DNA from: Paramesorhizobium deserti
GTDB lineage: Bacteria > Pseudomonadota > Alphaproteobacteria > Rhizobiales > Rhizobiaceae
Length of the DNA: 64,000 bases
Assembly (NCBI RefSeq): GCF_001558695.1
Contig: NZ_LNTU01000034.1
Span: forward strand, 248,001-312,000
Reading direction: 5' to 3'
Shown: positions 8,368-15,294 of the stretch, piece after piece
How the letters are laid out: each line of letters opens with the position of its first letter
Position numbering within the stretch: position 1 is the first letter of the stretch
Translations under genes and position numbers: made by a program
Notes under the pieces: generated by a model
Seen by the model: the letters and a program-made list of their open reading frames with translations, nothing else
Told to the model about the DNA's origin: nothing
Database searches by the model: none

Positions 8368-9795
8368 TCAATCTCGCACTTCGAGCGTCGGAAAACGGAC
8401 CACCGCCCTGGTACCGGCTTCCCCGTTGTCTTCATAATGCGGCGCGTCGCCGAACTGGACACAGAGTTGTTCGATGACCAGCATGCCGAGCCCCCCGTGG
8501 TTGTTCTTTCTGTTCTTTCGGCCAACCCCGTCATCCGCGACGGTAAGCGCCAGAACGCCGTCCTCACCCCGATCGAAGGTGACGAATACGGTTCCCCGAC
8601 GATGGTCCGGAAAGGCATGCTTGACGGCATTGGTGACGAGTTCCCCAAGGATGATGCCGATGGTGGTGACGTCGCGCGCATTCAGATTGAGCGACGCGAA
8701 CGCGGTCTCGAAATTGATCCTGTCGCCCGAGGTCAGGGAAACGCTGATATCTTCGATCACCGCCTGCAGGAATTCATCGGCCCGCACCGTTTCCAGATCC
8801 TCGCCGAGCCGCAGGCGACGATGCGCCGTCGAGATCGTCTGCACCCGGTCCCGCGCGGCAATGAGCACCCTCCTCGCGTCCTCGTTCGTCGCCTGACGCA
8901 GTTGCAGTCCGAGCAGCGAAGAGACGGTTGCCAGCGAATTGCCGATGCGGTGATTGCTATCCTGCAGCAGCACCTCGACGCGTTGGCGCTCGCGCTCGGC
9001 AAGGGCGCGTGCGCTCTCAAGCTCCATCGTTCGTTCAGCCACCCGCTGCTCCAGGAGCACATTTTCCGACATGAGGGCCGACTGCCCCTCGCTCAGTTGC
9101 TGCAGATAGCGCTGCACCCGGTTGAACAGCAGGCATGCAAGCATGACCGCGCTGGCGAGAGCCGCAAGAGCGGCAATCGTCAGCCAGTTGCGGGTCCGGT
9201 TTATCTTTTCGTTGCGCTCGATCAGCCGCTGGTCTTCCTCGTCCATGAAGCTGCGGACCGTCTTGCGCAGCCGATCCATCAGTGCTTTGCCCCGATCGCT
9301 GCGGATATTGGCGATCGCCCTTTCCTGGTGACCCGCAATCGCCAGCTCGATCGTCTGCTTCACTTCCGCCTGCTTTTGTGCGGTCAGCTCCTCGATCTCC
9401 CTGACCCGCGCTTCCTGCGACGTGTTGCCCCGTGTCATTGCCGCCAGCTGCTTCAGGGATTCGTCGATTGACAGCGAAGCGGCCCGGTAGAGGTCGAGAT
9501 AGGAACTCTGGAGCGTCAGGAGGTAACCCCGCTGACTCGTTTCCATATTTGTGGCAAGCAGGAGCGTCTGGTCCGCCTGCTGGAGCAATTGGTAAGTGCT
9601 GGAGACATCGTCGAGCTGCCTGTTGACCCCACGTGACAGGAACACGGTAGAGGTAGCCGTCAGCAGCACGAGGCCAAGCGAAATGATGACGGCGAGCTGG
9701 CGCCGATAGGCCATGCGCGCGCGAGGAGCAGGCAATGATTGCGAGGTATCGTCCATCTGCTTCGTAAAGGAAGGGGACCGGGTTTTGGAGATCAT
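8368..9795 (-). CDS. CHASE3-domain sensor histidine kinase (HisKA_2/HWE type) at the stress locus
   Basis: From an ATG at 9795 the protein has 475 residues. A first transmembrane helix (about residues 35-55) and a second near residue 195 frame a periplasmic CHASE3-like domain with NMETSQRGYLLT. A short coiled coil leads to a phosphoacceptor region with SNHRIGNSLATVSSLLGL (His about residue 282), then an ATPase domain with ELVTNAVKHAF and ADDGVGR. The histidine region is of the HisKA_2 type used by kinases that feed PhyR. It lies 211 bases downstream of ecfG on the same strand, which makes it a candidate PhyR kinase. The start is uncertain; ATGs at 9756 and further in are alternatives. Confidence 0.85.
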   Translation of the reverse strand: MISKTRSPSFTKQMDDTSQSLPAPRARMAYRRQLAVIISLGLVLLTATSTVFLSRGVNRQLDDVSSTYQLLQQADQTLLLATNMETSQRGYLLTLQSSYLDLYRAASLSIDESLKQLAAMTRGNTSQEARVREIEELTAQKQAEVKQTIELAIAGHQERAIANIRSDRGKALMDRLRKTVRSFMDEEDQRLIERNEKINRTRNWLTIAALAALASAVMLACLLFNRVQRYLQQLSEGQSALMSENVLLEQRVAERTMELESARALAERERQRVEVLLQDSNHRIGNSLATVSSLLGLQLRQATNEDARRVLIAARDRVQTISTAHRRLRLGEDLETVRADEFLQAVIEDISVSLTSGDRINFETAFASLNLNARDVTTIGIILGELVTNAVKHAFPDHRRGTVFVTFDRGEDGVLALTVADDGVGRKNRKNNHGGLGMLVIEQLCVQFGDAPHYEDNGEAGTRAVVRFPTLEVRD

Positions 9796-10006
9796 AAGCT
9801 TCCGCACACGAAAAGCGAAATCCCATCTTTTTTGCAATGCGGCAGGACTGCGCAAACCTCTGAAACAATATCGATGCATCGGGCGTAATCAAACGCGGAA
9901 ATATTTCAGTTCAACAATTCCTCCCGGCCTACACGTCGCGGCATGATCGGGAACGCCGCAATTTTATCGTCGGCCGCTCAAAGCCACGGTCGACGGGCGA
10001 ATCAGC

Positions 10007-10558
10007 TCAGGCAAATGAACGGGTTGTCGTCGGGGCGGAGGTGGCATCAGGCCCATAATCGGATTCACCGCTGACGCCCAGCAGCTCCTGGAGCCGTGTA
10101 CGAGCGCGGCTGACACGGCTTTTGATGGTGCCCACCGCGCAGCCGCATATTTCCGCTGCCTCCTCATAGGCGAATCCGGACGCTCCGATCAGGATGATCG
10201 CCTCGCGCTGGTCGGCGGGGAGCTGATCGAGCGCCTTGCGGAAATCCTGCAGATCGAGGGCGCCATATTGCGAGGGATGGACGGCAAGCTGGCTGGTGAA
10301 CGTTCCCTCGCTGTCCTGGACCTCACGTCCACGCTTGCGCATCTGGCTGTAGAACTCGTTGCGCAGGATGGTGAAGAGCCACGCCTTTATGTTTGTCCCC
10401 ATCTCGAAGGAATCCTGCTTGGCCCATGCCTTCATGATGGTGTCCTGAACGAGGTCGTCGGCCTTGTCCTGCTGTCCGATCAGCGAAACGGCAAACGCGC
10501 GCAGGCTAGGAAGCGCCGCCAGAAGATCTCTTTTGAACTCGGTCGAACCATCGTTCAC
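10007..10558 (-). CDS. ecfG: General-stress ECF sigma factor EcfG
   Basis: The 183-residue protein has a sigma region 2 (LIGQQDKADDLVQDTIMKAWAKQ, about residues 26-50) and a region 4 helix-turn-helix (GFAYEEAAEICGCAVGTIKSRVSRARTRL, about 127-157). It is of the ECF15 type that directs RNA polymerase to GGAAC-N16/17-CGTT promoters. It starts with GTG at 10558: GAGGGAG lies upstream and a stop closes the frame 15 bases earlier. It follows nepR by 22 bases. In resting cells NepR is expected to bind it, with release when phosphorylated PhyR captures NepR. Confidence 0.93.
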   Translation of the reverse strand: MNDGSTEFKRDLLAALPSLRAFAVSLIGQQDKADDLVQDTIMKAWAKQDSFEMGTNIKAWLFTILRNEFYSQMRKRGREVQDSEGTFTSQLAVHPSQYGALDLQDFRKALDQLPADQREAIILIGASGFAYEEAAEICGCAVGTIKSRVSRARTRLQELLGVSGESDYGPDATSAPTTTRSFA

Positions 10559-10580
10559 GATGCCACTCCCTCAACGCCAC

Positions 10581-10817
10581 TCATTGATCATCGGCCCCGG
10601 ACCGGTGGCGCTCCGCCTGATCGAGCTTTTCGAGGAGATCGAGAAACCTGTCGGGGATGGTCTCTTCCTGGATGGAGGTATAGAGAGCCCTCAGTTTCGA
10701 GCCGATCTCGCTATTGGGGCCCAATTCGTCCCGGCCGGATGAGCGAGCCTCGCTTGCCCCGCCATGACCCGCTCTTGGACGAAGATTGGATTTTTCAGTC
10801 ATATTCAACCCAGCCAT
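10581..10817 (-). CDS. nepR: Anti-sigma factor NepR
   Basis: This small protein (78 residues from 10817, or 73 from an ATG at 10802) carries the NepR core IGSKLRALYTSIQEETIPDR followed by FLDLLEKLDQAE, two helices separated by the conserved IP. It has a disordered polar N-terminus. NepR sequesters EcfG and is titrated by phosphorylated PhyR. It is the first gene of a nepR-ecfG pair and is read from its own near-consensus EcfG promoter, divergent from phyR. Neither start has a strong ribosome-binding site. Confidence 0.92.
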   Translation of the reverse strand: MAGLNMTEKSNLRPRAGHGGASEARSSGRDELGPNSEIGSKLRALYTSIQEETIPDRFLDLLEKLDQAERHRSGADDQ

Positions 10818-10859
10818 TCTTCAATTGTGCCGCACCTTTACGCCGCATTTTTGGCTCAT

Positions 10860-10884
10860 AATGTTTCAGTGCGTGAAAAGTTCC
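10860..10884 (-). promoter_or_regulatory. EcfG-type promoter of nepR-ecfG (near-consensus)
   Basis: On the minus strand GGAAC (10884-10880) is followed after 16 bases by CATT (10863-10860), one base from the consensus CGTT. It lies 43 bases upstream of nepR and back to back with the phyR promoter, giving a positive feedback loop on the sigma factor. Confidence 0.65.
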
Positions 10885-10893
10885 AGTGTGCTC

Positions 10894-10918
10894 GGAACTT
10901 TTTTTCCCATGTTGCGTT
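10894..10918 (+). promoter_or_regulatory. EcfG-type promoter of phyR
   Basis: GGAAC at 10894-10898 is followed after 16 bases by CGTT at 10915-10918, an exact consensus match. It lies 53 bases upstream of the phyR ATG. Its GGAAC is nine bases from that of the oppositely oriented nepR promoter. Confidence 0.8.
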
Positions 10919-10971
10919 TTGCAACGGCTGTACCGTAACCGTACTTGCGGAACTGAAGGGAGCTCAAAAAC

Positions 10972-11766
10972 ATGTCATTATCGACGCGTATCGCGCCGCA
11001 TCTTCCTTATTTGCGCCGTTATTCTCGTGCCGTCACCGGTTCGCAGACATCCGGCGATGCTTATGTAGCAGCAACCCTCGAAGCGCTTATTGCCGATATC
11101 ACTATTTTTCCGGAAACCTCGTCGGACCGTATCGGTCTTTATCGGCTTTTCTCCGAAATGTTTGAAACCACCACGGTTCGTGTTCCCGAACCGACGTCCG
11201 AATTTGCCTGGGAAGCACATGCCGCCGCCAACCTGTCCACGGTAGCACCCAAGGCGAGACAGGCCTTTCTGCTGGTTTCGGTGGAAGGCTTCAGCGAGCA
11301 GGAGGCGGCTGAAGTGCTCAATGTCGGCGAAGAGGCGTTTTCATCCCTGCTTGCCAACGCCTCGCTCGAAATCTCGCGGCAGGTGGCGACGAGGATCATG
11401 ATTATCGAGGACGAACCCCTGATCGCCATGGATATCGAGCAGATGGTGGAAAGCCTTGGCCACGAGGTGGTTGGCGTGGCGCGCACCCGCCAGGAAGCCA
11501 TCGAACTCTATAAATCCACCAAGCCGCGCATGGTGCTGGCTGATATCCAGCTCGCCGACGGAAGCTCCGGCATCGATGCGGTCAACGACATTCTTCAGAA
11601 GGACACCATTCCGGTGATCTTCATCACCGCTTTCCCGGAAAGACTGCTCACAGGAGAGCGGCCGGAGCCGACATTTCTCGTTACCAAGCCGTTCAATCCG
11701 GAGATGGTGAAGGCGCTGATCAGCCAGGCGCTGTTCTTCGAAGAGAGTTCGAAAGTAGCGGCATGA
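10972..11766 (+). CDS. phyR: General-stress response regulator and anti-anti-sigma factor PhyR
   Basis: The 264-residue protein has an N-terminal sigma-factor-like domain (about residues 1-135, with FLLVSVEGFSEQEAAEVLNV resembling a region 4) and a C-terminal receiver domain (about 141-262). The receiver has the acidic pocket IIEDEPL, the phosphoacceptor Asp 191 in VLADIQLADG, a later VIFITAF and the Lys of LVTKPF. On phosphorylation the sigma-like part binds NepR and frees EcfG. GAAGGGAG precedes the ATG. Confidence 0.95.
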   Translation: MSLSTRIAPHLPYLRRYSRAVTGSQTSGDAYVAATLEALIADITIFPETSSDRIGLYRLFSEMFETTTVRVPEPTSEFAWEAHAAANLSTVAPKARQAFLLVSVEGFSEQEAAEVLNVGEEAFSSLLANASLEISRQVATRIMIIEDEPLIAMDIEQMVESLGHEVVGVARTRQEAIELYKSTKPRMVLADIQLADGSSGIDAVNDILQKDTIPVIFITAFPERLLTGERPEPTFLVTKPFNPEMVKALISQALFFEESSKVAA

Positions 11767-11844
11767 ATCGCATGAGCCGTCGCTTCCCCGGGGACCGACA
11801 TACTCGGGGAAGCGCGGCAAGACGAGAGAGGGACGCAGCTAAAA

Positions 11845-11869
11845 GGAACCTATCCTCCCCTTCGGCGTT
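11845..11869 (+). promoter_or_regulatory. EcfG-type promoter of the DUF1328 gene
   Basis: GGAAC at 11845-11849 and CGTT at 11866-11869 are 16 bases apart, an exact match. The site ends 30 bases before the ATG at 11900. Confidence 0.75.
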
Positions 11870-11899
11870 TTGTTGGAATAACCGAAGAGGAGATCGGAA

Positions 11900-12064
11900 A
11901 TGCTTTATTATGCCCTTGTTTTCCTGGTCGTGGCGCTGGTGGCCGGCGCACTTGGCTTTGGCGGCATTGCCGGCGCATCCGCGGGCATTGCCCAGATTCT
12001 GTTCTTCGTGTTCCTTGCTCTTCTTATCATATCACTGGTGGCGGGTTTCATCCGCCGGGCTTGA
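11900..12064 (+). CDS. DUF1328 family (YtjA-like) small membrane protein
   Basis: The 54-residue protein is two transmembrane helices ([20 protein letters not shown] and [20 protein letters not shown]) joined by a GGIAGASAG loop and ended by FIRRA, the DUF1328 pattern. GAGGAGATC lies before the ATG. Its function is unknown; homologues are often induced by osmotic or envelope stress. The exact EcfG promoter supports a stress role. Confidence 0.85.
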   Translation: MLYYALVFLVVALVAGALGFGGIAGASAGIAQILFFVFLALLIISLVAGFIRRA

Positions 12065-12258
12065 ACGGCCGGAAGGGGATAGGGGAAATGATGAAGGAAG
12101 GGCCGCCATGCCACTGATATTGCGGTTCGGGCAAAGGAACCGTAAAACCCATGCTGGATACTGCAGAGTGGCCCGTACTAGCGCGGGCCACCGTGATTTT
12201 ATTCAAATCTGGAAAACTTCATCGGGACTCCCGTGCGTCTCCGGCAACAGTTCAAGAC

Positions 12259-13263
12259 ATGATGAGCCCGATCCCCGCCCAGCCTGACCTGAGAGAGAGC
12301 AGCAGATTGCGTTCTCTGTTGCGGGCTATCCGCAACGGCAATGTCTGCGTACTCTATCAGACCTCCGACTTGGCCTATGTCTGGGCTGAAAATCTGCCGG
12401 ATATATGGGTGGATATGTGGCATGTCGGCCTCTATGACCACGAACTCCTGGAGGCCCCGATGGCGGCCCAGCTTGTTGCCGCCAAGCGTTCGGTTCTGGA
12501 AACGGGCGAACCGCAAAGGATTGAAATCGCGGTGCCGCATGACGATCAGTTCCGCTGGTTCGAGCTTTCGATCGATTGTGACCGCGATGATGACAACGCC
12601 ACGATCGGTGTGGTGACCACGGCGGTGGATGTCACCGAGCTCAAACGCCGCGAGCAGGTTCTCAAGACGTTGCTGCGGGAAGTCAGTCACCGCTCCAAGA
12701 ACCTGCTGGCCATCATCCAGAGCATTGCCATGCAGACCGCCCGCTTCACCGGGACGGTCGACGATTTTCTTCTCAAATTCCGCGGACGCGTGCAGTCGCT
12801 CTCCTACTCCCAGGATCTGGTGACGGATTCCAACTGGCGCGGCGCCCAGTTTCGCGAACTCGTCCGCTCGCAGATGCAGAAATATGTCGATGCCGCCGAC
12901 CCGCGCTTCACCCTGTCGGGGGATGATCCCTACATCTTCCCCGGCGCCGCTCTTCACATCGGCCTTGCGCTGCATGAGCTGATCGTCAATTCAACCTCCT
13001 ATGGCGCGCTGTCGAACGGCCAGGGAACCATTATGATATCCGGCAAACTCGAAAATATCGGGACCGACAAAATGTCCCTGCTGATCAGATGGGATGAGAA
13101 GGTTCCCGGTTCTCTCCAGGGGCAGGACCTCAACGCCCGCTTCGGCAGCGCCGTTCTGGAGCGCATCGTGCCGACCTCGGTCAACGGAACCTCGAACTAC
13201 CATATAGAGCCGGATGGCGTCAGCTATTCGCTGGACGTTCCCCGCTCCCAGTTCGATCTCTGA
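12259..13263 (+). CDS. Cytoplasmic PAS-type HisKA_2/HWE sensor histidine kinase
   Basis: From 12259 the protein has 334 residues and no transmembrane helix. A PAS-like sensor domain (about residues 15-130, ending TTAVDVTELKRREQVL) is followed by the phosphoacceptor stretch REVSHRSKNLLAIIQSIA with His near residue 144, then an ATPase domain with LALHELIVNSTSYGALS and a degenerate glycine-rich end. SHRSKN is typical of the HWE/HisKA_2 kinases that control PhyR. Together with the CHASE3 kinase it flanks the phyR/nepR/ecfG core. The start is uncertain: the frame is open from an ATG at 12151 and neither site has a good ribosome-binding site. No EcfG promoter is seen for it. Confidence 0.85.
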   Translation: MMSPIPAQPDLRESSRLRSLLRAIRNGNVCVLYQTSDLAYVWAENLPDIWVDMWHVGLYDHELLEAPMAAQLVAAKRSVLETGEPQRIEIAVPHDDQFRWFELSIDCDRDDDNATIGVVTTAVDVTELKRREQVLKTLLREVSHRSKNLLAIIQSIAMQTARFTGTVDDFLLKFRGRVQSLSYSQDLVTDSNWRGAQFRELVRSQMQKYVDAADPRFTLSGDDPYIFPGAALHIGLALHELIVNSTSYGALSNGQGTIMISGKLENIGTDKMSLLIRWDEKVPGSLQGQDLNARFGSAVLERIVPTSVNGTSNYHIEPDGVSYSLDVPRSQFDL

Positions 13264-13279
13264 ACACCTCCCGGCCGAT

Positions 13280-13316
13280 AAAAAAGATCGCCACAGGTAT
13301 TCGACCCATGACGATC
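13280..13316 (-). terminator. Intrinsic terminator of the candidate small RNA
   Basis: On the minus strand the 31 bases 13316-13286 fold into a stem of 13 pairs (three G-U) with a 5-base loop CGAAT, followed at once by TTTTTT (13285-13280). It begins 17 bases beyond the convergent kinase stop. Confidence 0.75.
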
Positions 13317-13454
13317 ATTAGGTTTTGCGCACCGTCTATATCAGGACCTGTGCATCCCATGGCGGTACGCTGGTGACCGCAAGCGTTAGGGGAATGACTT
13401 GCGGTCTCGGCACCTGGCATTCTGAGGGGGGCGGGGTCCGCCAGGCACCGGATG
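13280..13454 (-). ncRNA. Candidate EcfG-dependent small RNA with cytosine-rich loops
   Basis: Downstream of an exact EcfG promoter on the minus strand there is no convincing gene but a highly folded stretch. Hairpin 1 (13450-13408) has an 11-pair stem, including two G-U pairs, and a 21-base loop with a run of four and a run of six C. Hairpin 2 (13406-13375) has a perfect 9-pair stem and a 14-base loop containing TTCCCC. A longer stem pairs 13370-13363 with 13334-13327. The last hairpin (13316-13286) has 13 pairs and is followed by six U. The predicted RNA is about 175 bases. It resembles in concept Caulobacter GsrN, a stress-sigma-dependent RNA with a C-rich loop, but homology is not claimed. 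The 5' end is inferred from the promoter. Confidence 0.6.
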
Positions 13455-13461
13455 TCCGCTA

Positions 13462-13486
13462 AACGCAGCCGAAAACGAAAAGTTCC
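13462..13486 (-). promoter_or_regulatory. EcfG-type promoter of the candidate small RNA
   Basis: On the minus strand GGAAC (13486-13482) is followed after 16 bases by CGTT (13465-13462), an exact match. It points away from the cysteine-containing gene and towards the folded stretch between 13454 and 13280. Confidence 0.72.
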
Positions 13487-13582
13487 AAAAAAAGTAAAGT
13501 TCCTTAAACTTTTTACTCCTTCAGAAGCATCTTATACACGCGATTGTGAGTACCTATATTCATGGAGCCTTGGACGATAGAC

Positions 13583-13608
13583 GGAACTATTTTTCAGTTT
13601 TCTCCGTT
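13583..13608 (+). promoter_or_regulatory. EcfG-type promoter of the four-cysteine orphan gene
   Basis: GGAAC at 13583-13587 and CGTT at 13605-13608 are 17 bases apart. The site ends 23 bases before the ATG at 13632. Confidence 0.72.
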
Positions 13609-13631
13609 GATTTCGTCAAAGGAGAGAGGCC

Positions 13632-13970
13632 ATGGAACAGCTGGCTGCGATTATGCTGTTGGTGACATGCTCCAACGATCTGGCCGTGTGCCACGAGCGG
13701 CCGGCGCCAACCGTGTCCTATGAGACGATCACGACATGCCAAACGGAACTGAAACCGGCCATCGAGAATCTCGCGGCTGAAAACACCCGCATCTATGGCA
13801 AATGTGTCGAGGTCGACCCCGAAATCATGGAGCAGGATGTCGCCATTTACTGGGAAATCGATGCAAATGACGAACTGAAAATCACCATTCGTGAGGAGCA
13901 CGAAGGCGAAAACCCTACGATGATGGCCAAAGGCAACCCGGAAACAGGCGCGATTCCCGCCAAGAACTAG
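13632..13970 (+). CDS. Small four-cysteine protein of unknown function, stress-promoter driven
   Basis: The 112-residue product has a short hydrophobic start (MEQLAAIMLLVTCS) and four Cys (residues 13, 20, 36 and 58) in its first half, with an acidic second half. The Cys spacing and the weak N-terminal hydrophobic segment would fit an exported disulphide-bonded protein, but the signal is not clear-cut. AAAGGAGAGAGG lies just before the ATG, and an EcfG promoter lies 23 bases upstream. I do not recognise a family. It converges on the MocA-like gene with 15 bases between stops. Confidence 0.75.
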   Translation: MEQLAAIMLLVTCSNDLAVCHERPAPTVSYETITTCQTELKPAIENLAAENTRIYGKCVEVDPEIMEQDVAIYWEIDANDELKITIREEHEGENPTMMAKGNPETGAIPAKN

Positions 13971-13985
13971 AGAATTGATCCATTT

Positions 13986-15104
13986 TCAGGGAACATCGAC
14001 CCAGCATTTTTCACGAAATGAACGCGCCATGGCATGAACGGTGCGCTCAATTTCATACCCCTTTTCGAAATCGATGACATGCGCTTCGCCCTCACCGGAC
14101 ATGCGGCGGATCAGTTCCCGGCATTCGATGATCTTCAAGTCGTTGAAGCCGAGGCCATGGCCCGGCGCCGGTATAAACCGGCCATAGGGCTCGTGCTGCG
14201 GCCCCATGAGGATGGTGCGGAACCCCTGCTCCGTGCCGCGGTCACTGGTCAGGTAAAGCTGGAATTCATTGAACCGCTCCTGGTCGAAAAGGATCGAACC
14301 GTGCGAGCCGAATATCTGCAGCGCAATCCGTCCCTTCCGCCCCCAGGCAGCGCGGTTGAACTGCAGCGTACCGGAGGCGCCGTTTTCAAGCCGGATCAGT
14401 ACATTGGCGATGTCATAGGTCTCGACATCCCGCTCCCTGCCCTCCGATGTCTTCCGCCGCGCCTGCGGCTTTGCCATGTCGCACATGACGCTCGCCACCG
14501 GACCGAGCAAAACGGTGATCAGCGATAGCGGATGGACGCCGAAATCATCGAGCGCGCCATAGCCCGAAGCGGCCTGGTGCTTGTACGAGAATGGCGCATC
14601 GGGATCGGCCATGAAATCCTCGTCCATCTCGACCCTGATGTGATTGACCTGGCCGATGGCATTCTCACGCAGCAGGTGGCCGATATGGCGGATGGCCGGG
14701 TTCTGGATATAATTGTAGCCGAGTACGGCCGTCTTGCCGGACTGCCGCGCCGCCTCAAGCATCGCTTCGGCATCCGCGACCTCGGGCGCCATCGGCTTCT
14801 CACACCACAGATGCTTGCCGGCCCTAAGCGCAGCGATCGCCATTTCGGCGTGAAAACTGTTTGGCGTCGTCACCGAAACGACATCGACATCAGGATCCTC
14901 GATCACCTTTCGCCAATCGCCCGACGATCGTGCGAAGCCGAACTCCGCCGCCCTTTCGCGCGCCAGCGCTTCATTCGCCTCGCCCAGATGCACCAGCGTA
15001 ACGTCGGGTACGTCGCCGAAGACCGGCTTGACCGCATTCCAGGCAAGGGCATGGCACTTTCCCATATAGCCCGTGCCGATTAGGCCGACGCCGATCCTCT
15101 TCAT
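13986..15104 (-). CDS. Gfo/Idh/MocA-family oxidoreductase of the inositol cluster
   Basis: The 372-residue protein has an N-terminal Rossmann domain (VGLIGTGYMGKCHALAW from about residue 5), the family motif EKP in HLWCEKPMAPEVADAE near residue 100, and a C-terminal alpha/beta domain with KHQAASGYGALDDFGVHP. Such enzymes oxidise cyclitols or sugars with NAD(P). GGAGGAAAAAGG before the ATG at 15104 fixes the start. The gene is divergent from iolR with an exact GGAA-N6-TTCC operator between them, so it probably acts on inositol or a related substrate. The precise substrate is inference. Confidence 0.87.
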   Translation of the reverse strand: MKRIGVGLIGTGYMGKCHALAWNAVKPVFGDVPDVTLVHLGEANEALARERAAEFGFARSSGDWRKVIEDPDVDVVSVTTPNSFHAEMAIAALRAGKHLWCEKPMAPEVADAEAMLEAARQSGKTAVLGYNYIQNPAIRHIGHLLRENAIGQVNHIRVEMDEDFMADPDAPFSYKHQAASGYGALDDFGVHPLSLITVLLGPVASVMCDMAKPQARRKTSEGRERDVETYDIANVLIRLENGASGTLQFNRAAWGRKGRIALQIFGSHGSILFDQERFNEFQLYLTSDRGTEQGFRTILMGPQHEPYGRFIPAPGHGLGFNDLKIIECRELIRRMSGEGEAHVIDFEKGYEIERTVHAMARSFREKCWVDVP

Positions 15105-15160
15105 CCTTTTTCCTCCCATTTCGAGCAATTCAGAATAATTAAGCCGCAAAAATAATAATT

Positions 15161-15174
15161 GGAATTTTTATTCC
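15161..15174. promoter_or_regulatory. Candidate IolR operator between the MocA-like gene and iolR
   Basis: GGAATTTTTATTCC is an exact GGAA-N6-TTCC, the palindrome proposed for the RpiR-type repressor IolR in Sinorhizobium meliloti. It sits in the AT-rich divergent intergenic region, 57 bases upstream of the oxidoreductase ATG. Confidence 0.55.
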
Positions 15175-15294
15175 ATTTCCGCCATAATCCGTCAAGCATC
15201 TGCGTTTTGGGCTCGACACATGGGGATTTTCGCTCAAGCCGCTGGCGACCAGACAGTCTAAATGCGAGAACGGTCGAGGGAGGCGAGGAACGGA

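Noticed and set aside
13220-13420. A 66-residue minus-strand reading frame downstream of the EcfG promoter
   Set aside because: Its ATG lies in the stem of hairpin 1 with no ribosome-binding site, and the frame runs through the terminator into the opposite kinase gene. An RNA fits better than a protein.
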